A stretch of 5,843 nucleotides of DNA from Xanthobacteraceae bacterium (GTDB lineage Bacteria > Pseudomonadota > Alphaproteobacteria > Rhizobiales > Xanthobacteraceae): NCBI GenBank assembly GCA_030043175.1, contig JASHYD010000296.1, forward strand, positions 1 through 5,843, written 5' to 3'. A model generated the notes under the pieces. The model was not told the DNA's origin and made no database searches. It saw only the letters and a program-made list of their open reading frames with translations. Position numbers and translations under genes: made by a program. Shown here in pieces: positions 1-5,726 of this stretch (its first letter is position 1; every line of letters begins with the position of its first letter).

Positions 1-22
1 CCCGACCAGGGGACTGCGACGT

Positions 23-52
23 AAAGGCCGGGATCAATCCCCCGCCTTTTTT
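23..52 (+). terminator. Intrinsic terminator of an upstream gene outside the window
   Basis: AAAGGC (23-28) pairs with GCCTTT (44-49), and inside it GGGA (30-33) pairs with TCCC (38-41) around a TCAA loop, with a small internal loop at 29/42-43. A run of six T residues (47-52) closes it. The T-run lies on the + strand side, so it would end a + strand transcript entering from the left. No part of that gene can be recognised in bases 1-22. Confidence 0.7.
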
Positions 53-265
53 GATATATGGCGGACACGCTCGGTACCGGGCCGACGAGGACCGACGCAG
101 GCCATGTGCTCACAAACGTGCCGTTGGTGAGATCGACATTGTGCGCTGCATCAACGTCAATGCGTGCGCGCTCGGGCCATTTGCCTCGCCGGCTGAAATA
201 AAAGGAGCACAATCCGACGTTGGCGAAAGCACTGACCGAGTCAGCCCTACAACCAATAAACAGAC
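53..265. other. Leader region of usp, no gene seen
   Basis: This stretch precedes the stress-protein gene. A short open frame crosses it but has no ribosome binding site and no recognisable protein. The only structure seen is a short inverted repeat, CTGAC-CGA-GTCAG, at 232-244, which might be a protein binding site but is too short to call. I found no convincing -35/-10 pair, sigma-54 element or FNR/FixK box. Confidence 0.4.
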
Positions 266-271
266 GGGAGG
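266..271 (+). promoter_or_regulatory. Ribosome binding site of usp
   Basis: GGGAGG lies six bases before the ATG at 278. It is a strong Shine-Dalgarno match and fixes this start. Confidence 0.8.
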
Positions 272-277
272 CGCTGC

Positions 278-697
278 ATGTTTAGCAAAATCCTGCACGC
301 CAACGACGGCTCCGAACCAGCGTTCCATGCATTCGGGGTAGCACTGGCGATAGCGCGGCAGAACAATTCAGATCTTCACATGGTCTCGGTGGAAGAGATC
401 GATTACATCCCGGAATTTATCGAAGAGATTCGAGAGGAAACCGGCACTGCAGCCCGACGCTTCCACAAAGTCCTCCAGCGCGCCCGCGCGATGGCGGAAC
501 GAACGTATGTCGAGCTTCACCCCCATGTCCTCGCGGGACACCCGGTACGTGACATCATCGAGCTCGCAGCCGAGCTTAAGGTAGACTTGCTCGTCATCGG
601 GTCACGAGGCCATTCGGCCGTTTATGAACGGCTGATGGGGAGCCGAGCCAATCGCATCTTGCAGCTCGCTCAATGCCCAGTGCTGGTGGTAAAGTAA
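278..697 (+). CDS. Universal stress protein, UspA family, ATP-binding type
   Basis: A complete 139-residue protein, the usual size of a single-domain Usp. The N-terminal strand and nucleotide loop read KILHANDGSEP (residues 4-14), matching the family's KILVAxDGS pattern with Asp10. The C-terminal half carries the ATP-binding signature G-x2-G-x9-G-S: Gly108, Gly111, Gly121 and Ser122. The last strand ends in CPVLVVK, also typical. There is no signal peptide or membrane segment, so it should be a soluble cytoplasmic alpha/beta protein, probably a dimer, that binds ATP. Members of this family help cells survive starvation, low oxygen or other stress, but the exact role varies and cannot be read from the sequence. 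The start is fixed by a strong ribosome binding site and by the family N-terminus. It appears to be a single-gene unit: a terminator precedes it and about 675 bases without a clear gene follow. Confidence 0.93.
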   Translation: MFSKILHANDGSEPAFHAFGVALAIARQNNSDLHMVSVEEIDYIPEFIEEIREETGTAARRFHKVLQRARAMAERTYVELHPHVLAGHPVRDIIELAAELKVDLLVIGSRGHSAVYERLMGSRANRILQLAQCPVLVVK

Positions 698-813
698 GGG
701 TCACGGCCTGAAGACCATCTATCTGGCGCCGAAGTTTTCAATTCATTGCTGCCGACGGTATCTCCTTGTGTGCTGTTTTTAGGCCGACAGCCTCTGCCTG
801 CGTGACAGAAGGA
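698..813. other. Gene-free stretch after usp
   Basis: No coding sequence is seen. A run of five T residues lies near 776-780, but the hairpin before it is weak. GCTGT and ACAGC flank this T-run as a 5-10-5 inverted repeat. It is not a convincing terminator for usp. Confidence 0.35.
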
Positions 814-980
814 CTAGGAGCCTGTCCGAGTAATCGGAAAATGTGGATTCGCCGGGAATGGAATTCTCATTGCTGGTCGTTTCCGGAATGCTGATGCAAA
901 GTTCGACTCCTCTTCGCGGCTTTGATGGAATCAAATTCTCGTCGAAGTTGGTGATCACGAATATTCGGACACACTCCTAG
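814..980. mobile_element. Small MITE-like element with terminal inverted repeats
   Basis: The left end at 818-837 begins GAGCCTGTCCGAGTAATCGG. The right end, read from 976 back to 957 on the other strand, begins GAGTGTGTCCGAATATTCGT. The two match at 15 of 20 positions. Each end is flanked by CTAG (814-817 and 977-980), which could be a 4-bp target duplication. The interior is about 120 bases and encodes no transposase I can recognise, so this fits a non-autonomous element or the fused ends of a deleted insertion sequence. CTAG is itself a palindrome, so the flanks could instead be part of the repeat. Some IS5-family elements duplicate CTAG-like sites, but I cannot assign a family. A frame on the other strand runs through the right end and stops inside the element. 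Confidence 0.5.
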
Positions 981-1240
981 CTCGTCGGGCCGCGACAACC
1001 GACACAGATAAATAGCGGCACGGCCGAGAACTGAGTGATGATGCAGAAATGCTACGACGGCCGGCAGCGAGAGATCGTATAGAATTCCAATAATGCTCAC
1101 GCTTCGCCAGGAGTCGTTGGCCATGGGGCACAGTTAAGGACTGAATGCGAGCAAATCTCAAAGAGGCATCTCAAAAAGGCGCCTGGATCATGCGTGTCAT
1201 CTTAGAGGGATACCCCCGTGCAACGGCTGTTTGCGACTTG
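981..1240. other. Gene-poor stretch, possibly decayed DNA
   Basis: Overlapping short frames exist on the - strand, one starting near 1124 and one near 1161, but neither gives a recognisable protein and both run into the element at 814-980. A 36-codon + strand frame starting at 1190 lacks a ribosome binding site. The region is more AT-rich than smc. I see nothing here that I can call a gene. Confidence 0.4.
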
Positions 1241-1264
1241 GCGAGCTGCGTTGGCTCGCAGTTT
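1241..1264. repeat. Hairpin-forming inverted repeat
   Basis: GCGAGC (1241-1246) and GCTCGC (1254-1259) form a perfect six-pair stem around a seven-base loop, with AG and three T residues after it. It could be a weak terminator or a binding site ahead of the next gene. The T-run is too short for a firm terminator call. Confidence 0.35.
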
Positions 1265-1301
1265 CTAGGCCTTCCGGTTCTGCACTTATTTGCATAGACC
1301 T

Positions 1302-1307
1302 TATAAT
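1302..1307 (+). promoter_or_regulatory. Possible -10 promoter box for the 1373 gene
   Basis: A perfect TATAAT lies 65 bases before the start at 1373 in a non-coding stretch. The sequence 17-18 bases further up (TTCTGC, 1278-1283) is only a weak -35 match, so the promoter call depends mainly on the -10 box. Confidence 0.35.
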
Positions 1308-1361
1308 CGACAATTCAGACGGTATTCACCGAAAGATCCCGCCCGGATAGACGAGGCACGT

Positions 1362-1367
1362 GGAGGG
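1362..1367 (+). promoter_or_regulatory. Ribosome binding site of the 1373 gene
   Basis: GGAGGG lies five bases before the ATG at 1373. This strong match is the main reason for believing the frame is expressed. Confidence 0.7.
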
Positions 1368-1372
1368 CAATC

Positions 1373-1813
1373 ATGATCTTCAATGAGGCACAAACCCGTC
1401 GTCTGCTGGTAACTTTCAAGCATATGGATCACAGTCTGGAGAACGCATTGAGGGCCACGACCGGCGAGGCGAATGATCGAGCCCTGTGCCCCGAATACGT
1501 GCTGGACGTCCCGACGGCGCAGCAGGCTGTCCTGAAAGAGCAATTTGCGCGCTTTCGCGACGTGTTGCGACTCTTCCTCGCGCAGCATCGGGTTGCAGTC
1601 AGACCTTCAACGAGTGCGCTCGCCGCCATCAAGACCGCGATCGAGTTCGTGCGGATATCTTTGGATGAAATATGCCCAAGAGGTTTGAGTGGGTACGGTG
1701 CACTCAGCCCTGAAACCGCAAGCGAAATCCGGCGCCTCATTGACGAATTAAGCCGGATCGCCGCTCATATGATGATGGTCTGCAACAATACAGGGCCGCT
1801 TTCGCCTCACTAA
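1373..1813 (+). CDS. Hypothetical protein, small and probably helical
   Basis: A complete 146-residue frame starting MIFNEAQTRRLLVTFKHMD and ending in TAA at 1811-1813. I do not recognise the family. The sequence is rich in Ala, Leu, Arg and Glu and looks largely alpha-helical. The C-terminal segment from about residue 112 (SPETASEIRRLIDELSRI) looks like an amphipathic helix. There is no signal peptide, membrane segment or clear catalytic motif. The only two cysteines outside the last ten residues are Cys39 and Cys101, too few for an obvious metal site. Support for a real gene is the strong ribosome binding site, the TATAAT upstream and the absence of a better frame; a - strand frame of 103 codons over the same bases has no such support. 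It sits between the stress-protein gene and the fluoride riboswitch and appears to be transcribed alone. A role in either context is speculation. Confidence 0.7.
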   Translation: MIFNEAQTRRLLVTFKHMDHSLENALRATTGEANDRALCPEYVLDVPTAQQAVLKEQFARFRDVLRLFLAQHRVAVRPSTSALAAIKTAIEFVRISLDEICPRGLSGYGALSPETASEIRRLIDELSRIAAHMMMVCNNTGPLSPH

Positions 1814-1840
1814 CGATGTGCGGCCATGTGCTTGCCCATC

Positions 1841-1868
1841 TTGACGATTAAGTTGAATTTGGTAGCGT
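1841..1868 (+). promoter_or_regulatory. Probable promoter of the riboswitch leader
   Basis: TTGACG (1841-1846) is a strong -35 match. Sixteen bases later TAGCGT (1863-1868) is a modest -10 match. Transcription would begin near 1875, exactly where the riboswitch aptamer begins, and this placement is the best support. The leader would then be its own transcription unit, starting just after the end of the 1373 gene. Confidence 0.45.
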
Positions 1869-1874
1869 GCGAAT

Positions 1875-1920
1875 CGGGCATGGAGTCGCCCTAACGTGCC
1901 GAAAGGCTGATGACTCCTAC
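1875..1920 (+). promoter_or_regulatory. Fluoride riboswitch aptamer (crcB motif)
   Basis: The RNA senses fluoride ion, bound through magnesium ions, and usually raises expression of fluoride exporters. The sequence shows the whole motif in order. Stem 1 is GGGC (1876-1879) with GCCC (1888-1891) around the loop AUGGAGUC. A UAAC linker (1892-1895) follows. The second hairpin is GCC (1898-1900) with GGC (1905-1907) around a GAAA loop. Last comes the hallmark UGAUGACUCCUAC (1908-1920). GGAGUC in the first loop (1882-1887) is fully complementary to GACUCC (1912-1917), giving the six-pair pseudoknot of this class. Loop, linker and 3' strand agree with the crcB-motif consensus as I remember it. Known targets include crcB and the fluoride-exporting CLC protein, neither of which is present here. 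The next gene is smc. Confidence 0.92.
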
Positions 1921-1947
1921 CGCGGATAGTCGCGGTGGGGTCATTTT
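1911..1947 (+). promoter_or_regulatory. Riboswitch expression platform, hairpin 1
   Basis: Bases 1911-1924 pair with 1931-1943 over 13 base pairs, with one G-T pair and one bulged T at 1918, around the loop GATAGT. Four T residues follow (1944-1947). The 5' arm contains the pseudoknot strand GACUCC, so this hairpin and the fluoride-bound aptamer cannot both be fully formed. It may be a weak terminator itself, or the structure that controls the stronger terminator just downstream. Confidence 0.75.
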
Positions 1948-1950
1948 GTG

Positions 1951-1974
1951 AACCCACCGAAAAGGTGGGTTTTT
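1951..1974 (+). terminator. Intrinsic terminator of the riboswitch leader, hairpin 2
   Basis: AACCCACC (1951-1958) pairs perfectly with GGTGGGTT (1964-1971) around the loop GAAAA, and a T-run continues to 1974. It is the strongest terminator in the window. Its 5' arm CCCACC (1953-1958) is also complementary to GGTGGG (1934-1939) in the 3' arm of hairpin 1, which would let hairpin 1 decide whether this terminator forms. Confidence 0.85.
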
Positions 1975-1978
1975 GTTT

Positions 1979-2005
1979 GCCGCTGGCTGAAGAGCCATCG
2001 TCGGC
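1979..2005. repeat. Hairpin after the terminator
   Basis: TGGCT (1984-1988) pairs with AGCCA (1993-1997) around GAAG, with an outer GCCG (1979-1982) to CGGC (2002-2005) stem. No T-run follows. It could be a structured part of the smc leader. Confidence 0.35.
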
Positions 2006-2167
2006 AGGCATCGTCATGCGATTGCTTGTCCGCCGCGCCTAGGCAACGCTCGATCAGCGATCGGGCGAAATTTCCCACGCATATCCGCCTCGAAGGAAAG
2101 ATGGGACCAACCGGCGCTCGTGTGGTCGATGTCTGCCATCGGCTGGCGAACGCGGTTAGAAACGTCC
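2006..2167. other. Untranslated region before smc, no gene seen
   Basis: About 160 bases without a supported gene. A frame starting at ATG 2101, with AGGA four bases before it, reads into smc out of frame and ends near 2247, but its product is not recognisable. No remnant of crcB, of a CLC transporter or of the dsbA-like gene often found ahead of smc in related bacteria could be seen. Confidence 0.4.
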
Positions 2168-2171
2168 GAGG
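2168..2171 (+). promoter_or_regulatory. Ribosome binding site of smc
   Basis: GAGG ends eight bases before the ATG at 2180. It supports this start over the in-frame ATG at 2120, which would add 20 residues with no family resemblance. Confidence 0.6.
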
Positions 2172-2179
2172 CAAGCGGC

Positions 2180-5100
2180 ATGAAACTTACGCGGCTGCGT
2201 CTGGTCGGATTCAAGTCATTCGCCGATCCGACCGATTTCCTTATTGAGCCGGGGCTCACCGGCGTGGTCGGGCCGAATGGCTGTGGCAAATCGAACTTGG
2301 TTGAAGCGATCAAGTGGGTCATGGGCGAATCCTCGTTCAAATCGATGCGAGCCTCCTCCATGGATGATGTGATCTTTTCCGGCTCGAGCGGCCGCGCAGC
2401 CCGCAACAACGCCGAGGTAGCAGTCCGAATCGACAATTCTGACCGCTCCGCGCCGGCCGCTTTCAACGACGCTGACACTCTGGAGATCGCGCGCTGCATC
2501 GACCGCGAGGGTGGGTCTACCTACACCATCAATAGCCGCAAGGTACGCGCCCACGACGTGCAAGTCGTCTTCGCCGACGCCTGCACCGGAGCGCGATCGC
2601 CGGCGCTGGTGCATCAGGGGCGCATCGGTGAGATCATCCAGGCCAAGCCTGAGCAGCGTCGCCACGTGCTGGAGGAGGCGGCCGGCGTCGCTGGTCTACG
2701 CGCGCGCCGCTACGAGGCCGAATTACGTATCAAAGCGACGGAAGCCAACCTCTTGCGCCTCGACGACGTCATCGGGCAGCTCGCCGACCAGATGGACGAC
2801 TTGAAGAAACGAGCGCGGGAGGCAGCGCGGTATCGCGGGGTATCGGCGGAAGTGCGCAAGTGCGAGGCAACGCTCTATCACCTGCGGTGGACGGCGGCGA
2901 AAGTCGAGGTGGCCGAGGCCGAACACGCAAAAGACCTGTCTCTGCGTTTCGTTGCGCAGCGCACCGCAACAGAGGCGGAAGCCTCTAAGCGCCAGGCGCT
3001 GGTCGCGGCGGAGCTACCCAGCCTACGCGAGGCAGAGGCGCGCGCTGGTGCGACTGTGCATCGTCTCAATGTTGCCATGCGGGAGCTCGACCGTGAGGAG
3101 GAGCGGACCAAGGATCGGCTTGCCGAACTCGCCTTGCAGCTGATGCAGCTCCTCGCCGACAGCGAACGAGAGCAGGCGCTTGCCAGGGATGCCGAGGCAG
3201 CGTTGGCGCGTCTTGCGAGCGAGGAAGACACCCTCCGGAGCGAGGCGGAAGAAAGCGCCAGTCGACGCAACGACATCGAAGCCAAGGTTTTGCAAGCCGA
3301 GGACGAGCTTGCTTCTGCCGAGACGACTTTGGCCGAGCTCACCGCCAAGCGTGCGGAGCTCGCAGCGCGGCAGCATCAGCTCGAAACCACAGTGCAAGAG
3401 CAGGGCGGCCTCGCTGTGCGTCTGCAAAACGAAATCACCGAAATCGAGCGCAAGCTTGGTGATTTGCAGGCGAATGGCGGCGCCCCTCATCTCGCTGCGC
3501 TCACAACGGAGATCAAGGCGGCGGAGGCAGCGCTCGTCGATGCGGAGGCGTCAGTAGCGCAGGCCGAAGCCGCCCACGCCTTGTTACGCGGCGAACTGGA
3601 AGCCACCCACAAACCACTGGCTGATGACGAGCAACGGGTGCGGCGACTCGAGACTGAGGCGAGGACGCTGTCCAAGGTATTGGCGGTCGTGGGCAAGAAC
3701 TTGGTGCCACCTGTGATCGAAAGCATCGCGGTCGAGAAAGGGCACGAAAAGGCGCTCGGTGCTGCCCTTGGCGACGATCTCGATGCGCCGGTCGCACCTT
3801 CAGCACCGATCCGTTGGATGGGATCGGTCATCGATGCGAGCGATCCGGACCTGCCCGCCGGCGTCGAGCCCTTGCTGGCCAAGGTTCGGGCGCCGAGCGA
3901 GCTTTCGCGCCGGCTTAGCCAGATCGGCGTGGTCAGGCGCGAAGCGGGGGCGCGGTTGTGCGGCCAGCTCAAACCTGGCCAGCGGCTCGTTTCACTCGAA
4001 GGCGACCTCTGGCGGTGGGATGGCTTTTCGGCGTCGGCGCACGCGGAGACCGGAGCCGCCCGCAGGCTGGCCGAGCGCACACGGTTGGCCGGCATAGAGG
4101 CAGAGCTGCGTGTGGCCCGCTCGGAGGTGGAAGCTTCCCGCTGTGCGGCTGAAGCCGCACGGGCTGTAGTGGAGGATGTCGCTGCCGCTGAATTCCAGGC
4201 GCGCAATACCGTCAGGGAACTCCGGCGTAAGCTCAACGCCGCCCGCGACCAGGGTGAGGCCGTGCAGCGCGATCAGAGCTGCCAGGCCGCCCGTCTATCG
4301 GCGCTCGCCGAGGGCCGCCTGCGTCTCAGCGCCAGTCGCGACGAAGCACTGATCGCCAAAACGCAGGCTGAGGAGGCGCTTTGTTCGCTGGCGCCCATAG
4401 CCGATCTTGAAGGCAAGCTCGCCGCGGTGCGCTACGACATTACGGGGAAGCGCGTTGCGCTCGCCCGGATGCGTGCCGAGAAGGACGGGATCATGGGGAA
4501 GGCACACTTCGCCGACCGCCGTCTCGCCCAACTTGCTTCGGATCAGGCTGACTGGGGCGAGCGCCTGGCCGGCGCGCGCAACCAGATCGCAACGCTAACG
4601 ACGCGCGTCGCCGAAGCTGAGCGCGGCCGGGCGAACCTTGAACGCGCGCCCGAGATTTTCGCCGACAAGCGCTGCGCGCTCGTTAGCCAGGTGCAGGCCG
4701 CGGAAGTCGAGCGGCACGCCTGCGCCGCCCGCCTGGAGGAAGCGCACAACGCACTCATCAATGCCGACCGCGACGCGCGAGCTGCCCTCGAGCAGGTAGG
4801 CGCGGCGCGCGAGGAGCTCGCCCGCGCTGAAGAGTGCCTGGAAGGCGCCAAGCGCCAGCTGTCCGAAATCGCCCGGGAGATCCATGACATGTTGGAGGTC
4901 GAGCCTTCGGCTGTGATGGAAATCGCCGAACTCAAGCCCGGTCAAAGATTAATGGAAGTTGCGGACATCGAGGAGCGGCTGAAGCAGCTGCGACGTGAGC
5001 GGGAGCGGCTCGGCCCCGTCAACCTGCGTGCAGACGAAGAACTTCACGAGGTTGAGGCTCAGCACAGCGCCCTCACCGCCGAACGCGGGGACTTGGTAGA

Positions 5101-5638
5101 AGCGATCAAGAAGCTTCGGCTCGGCATTCAGACCCTCAACAGCGAGGCTCGCAACAGGCTGGTAGTCTCATTCGAACACATCAACAAGCACTTTCACGTC
5201 TTATTCGCACAATTGTTCGGCGGCGGCACTGCCAAGCTACAATTGGTGGACAGCGACGATCCGCTGGAAGCCGGCCTCGAAATCCTGGTTACACCTGCGG
5301 GCAAGACGCAGTCGATCCTGTCGCTGCTTTCAGGTGGCGAACAAGCGCTCACTGCGCTGGCATTGATCTTCGCGATGTTCCTGACGAATCCGGCGCCGAT
5401 CTGTGTGCTGGACGAAGCGGAAGCACCGCTTGACGATCATAACGTGGAGCGCTTCTGCGCCCTTCTCGAAGAGATGACGCGAGCGACAGACACTCGCTTC
5501 TTGATCATCACCCACAATCCCATCACCATGGCCCGCATGAACCGACTGTTCGGCGTCACCATGGTTGAACGCGGCGTCTCGCAGCTGGTCTCGGTCGATC
5601 TCGAAACGGCAGTGCGATTCTTCCGCGAGACAGCGTAG
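2180..5638 (+). CDS. smc: Chromosome partition/condensation protein SMC
   Basis: A complete 1152-residue ATPase of normal length for an alphaproteobacterial SMC. In the cell SMC dimers with ScpA and ScpB compact and segregate the chromosome. Domains in order: N-terminal ATPase half with FKSF (11-14), Walker A GPNGCGKS (31-38), Arg57 at the usual arginine-finger position, and Q-loop region VHQGRIGEIIQAKPEQRR (144-161); first coiled coil about 175-495; hinge about 505-625; second coiled coil about 630-940; conserved GPVNL (945-949); C-terminal ATPase half with signature LSGGEQ (1050-1055), Walker B ICVLDE (1074-1079) and D-loop PLDD (1083-1086). The catalytic Glu1079 is present. The usual DEVDAPLDD reads DEAEAPLDD here (Ala1080, Glu1081). 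The start is set by the family N-terminus. No scpA, scpB or dsbA is adjacent, and a fluoride riboswitch and terminator lie upstream, so this could be a moved or second copy. Confidence 0.95.
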   Translation: MKLTRLRLVGFKSFADPTDFLIEPGLTGVVGPNGCGKSNLVEAIKWVMGESSFKSMRASSMDDVIFSGSSGRAARNNAEVAVRIDNSDRSAPAAFNDADTLEIARCIDREGGSTYTINSRKVRAHDVQVVFADACTGARSPALVHQGRIGEIIQAKPEQRRHVLEEAAGVAGLRARRYEAELRIKATEANLLRLDDVIGQLADQMDDLKKRAREAARYRGVSAEVRKCEATLYHLRWTAAKVEVAEAEHAKDLSLRFVAQRTATEAEASKRQALVAAELPSLREAEARAGATVHRLNVAMRELDREEERTKDRLAELALQLMQLLADSEREQALARDAEAALARLASEEDTLRSEAEESASRRNDIEAKVLQAEDELASAETTLAELTAKRAELAARQHQLETTVQEQGGLAVRLQNEITEIERKLGDLQANGGAPHLAALTTEIKAAEAALVDAEASVAQAEAAHALLRGELEATHKPLADDEQRVRRLETEARTLSKVLAVVGKNLVPPVIESIAVEKGHEKALGAALGDDLDAPVAPSAPIRWMGSVIDASDPDLPAGVEPLLAKVRAPSELSRRLSQIGVVRREAGARLCGQLKPGQRLVSLEGDLWRWDGFSASAHAETGAARRLAERTRLAGIEAELRVARSEVEASRCAAEAARAVVEDVAAAEFQARNTVRELRRKLNAARDQGEAVQRDQSCQAARLSALAEGRLRLSASRDEALIAKTQAEEALCSLAPIADLEGKLAAVRYDITGKRVALARMRAEKDGIMGKAHFADRRLAQLASDQADWGERLAGARNQIATLTTRVAEAERGRANLERAPEIFADKRCALVSQVQAAEVERHACAARLEEAHNALINADRDARAALEQVGAAREELARAEECLEGAKRQLSEIAREIHDMLEVEPSAVMEIAELKPGQRLMEVADIEERLKQLRRERERLGPVNLRADEELHEVEAQHSALTAERGDLVEAIKKLRLGIQTLNSEARNRLVVSFEHINKHFHVLFAQLFGGGTAKLQLVDSDDPLEAGLEILVTPAGKTQSILSLLSGGEQALTALALIFAMFLTNPAPICVLDEAEAPLDDHNVERFCALLEEMTRATDTRFLIITHNPITMARMNRLFGVTMVERGVSQLVSVDLETAVRFFRETA

Positions 5639-5726
5639 TCTTTCTGCACCCGTTCGGTCTGCGCCGCCTCGAACTCGCCTTTAGCGAAGCAACCACGATA
5701 TCCTTTCATTTGCAACGGGAGAGCGC
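5639..5726. other. Spacer after smc
   Basis: Non-coding spacer. The only inverted repeat seen is a weak TCGC-CTTTA-GCGA near 5677-5689, with no T-run after it, so there is no clear smc terminator and read-through into the next frame is possible. Confidence 0.4.

Noticed and set aside
51..341. 96-codon + strand frame overlapping the usp start
   Set aside because: It has no ribosome binding site, overlaps usp out of frame, and begins at the T-run of a terminator.
921..935. TTTGAT-GGA-ATCAAA resembling an FNR/FixK box
   Set aside because: The half-sites TTGAT and ATCAA are three bases apart rather than four, and the site lies inside the MITE-like element with no gene start close by.
867..1161. 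Two overlapping - strand frames (85 and 68 codons)
   Set aside because: They overlap each other, have no recognisable family, and run through the terminal repeat of the MITE-like element, so they are unlikely to be real genes.
1190..1302. 36-codon + strand frame starting ATG at 1190
   Set aside because: There is no ribosome binding site and no recognisable product, and it crosses a hairpin-forming repeat.
1901..1962. CTGATGA with nearby GAAA, resembling a hammerhead ribozyme core
   Set aside because: The bases after the following stem are TCATTTT, not the required GAAA, and no cleavage-site stem fits. The same bases are fully explained by the fluoride riboswitch motif.
2120..2179. Longer smc start adding 20 residues
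   Set aside because: The extra residues do not resemble the family, which begins M-x-x-x-x-L-x-x-x-GFKSF, and the ATG at 2180 has its own ribosome binding site.
1948..2247. 99-codon + strand frame starting GTG inside the riboswitch leader
   Set aside because: It runs through the terminator hairpin and into smc out of frame, has no ribosome binding site, and its product is not protein-like.
3487..4236. 249-codon - strand frame opposite smc
   Set aside because: It is a Ser/Ala/Arg-rich shadow of GC-rich coding sequence. The + strand clearly encodes the SMC hinge and coiled coils here.
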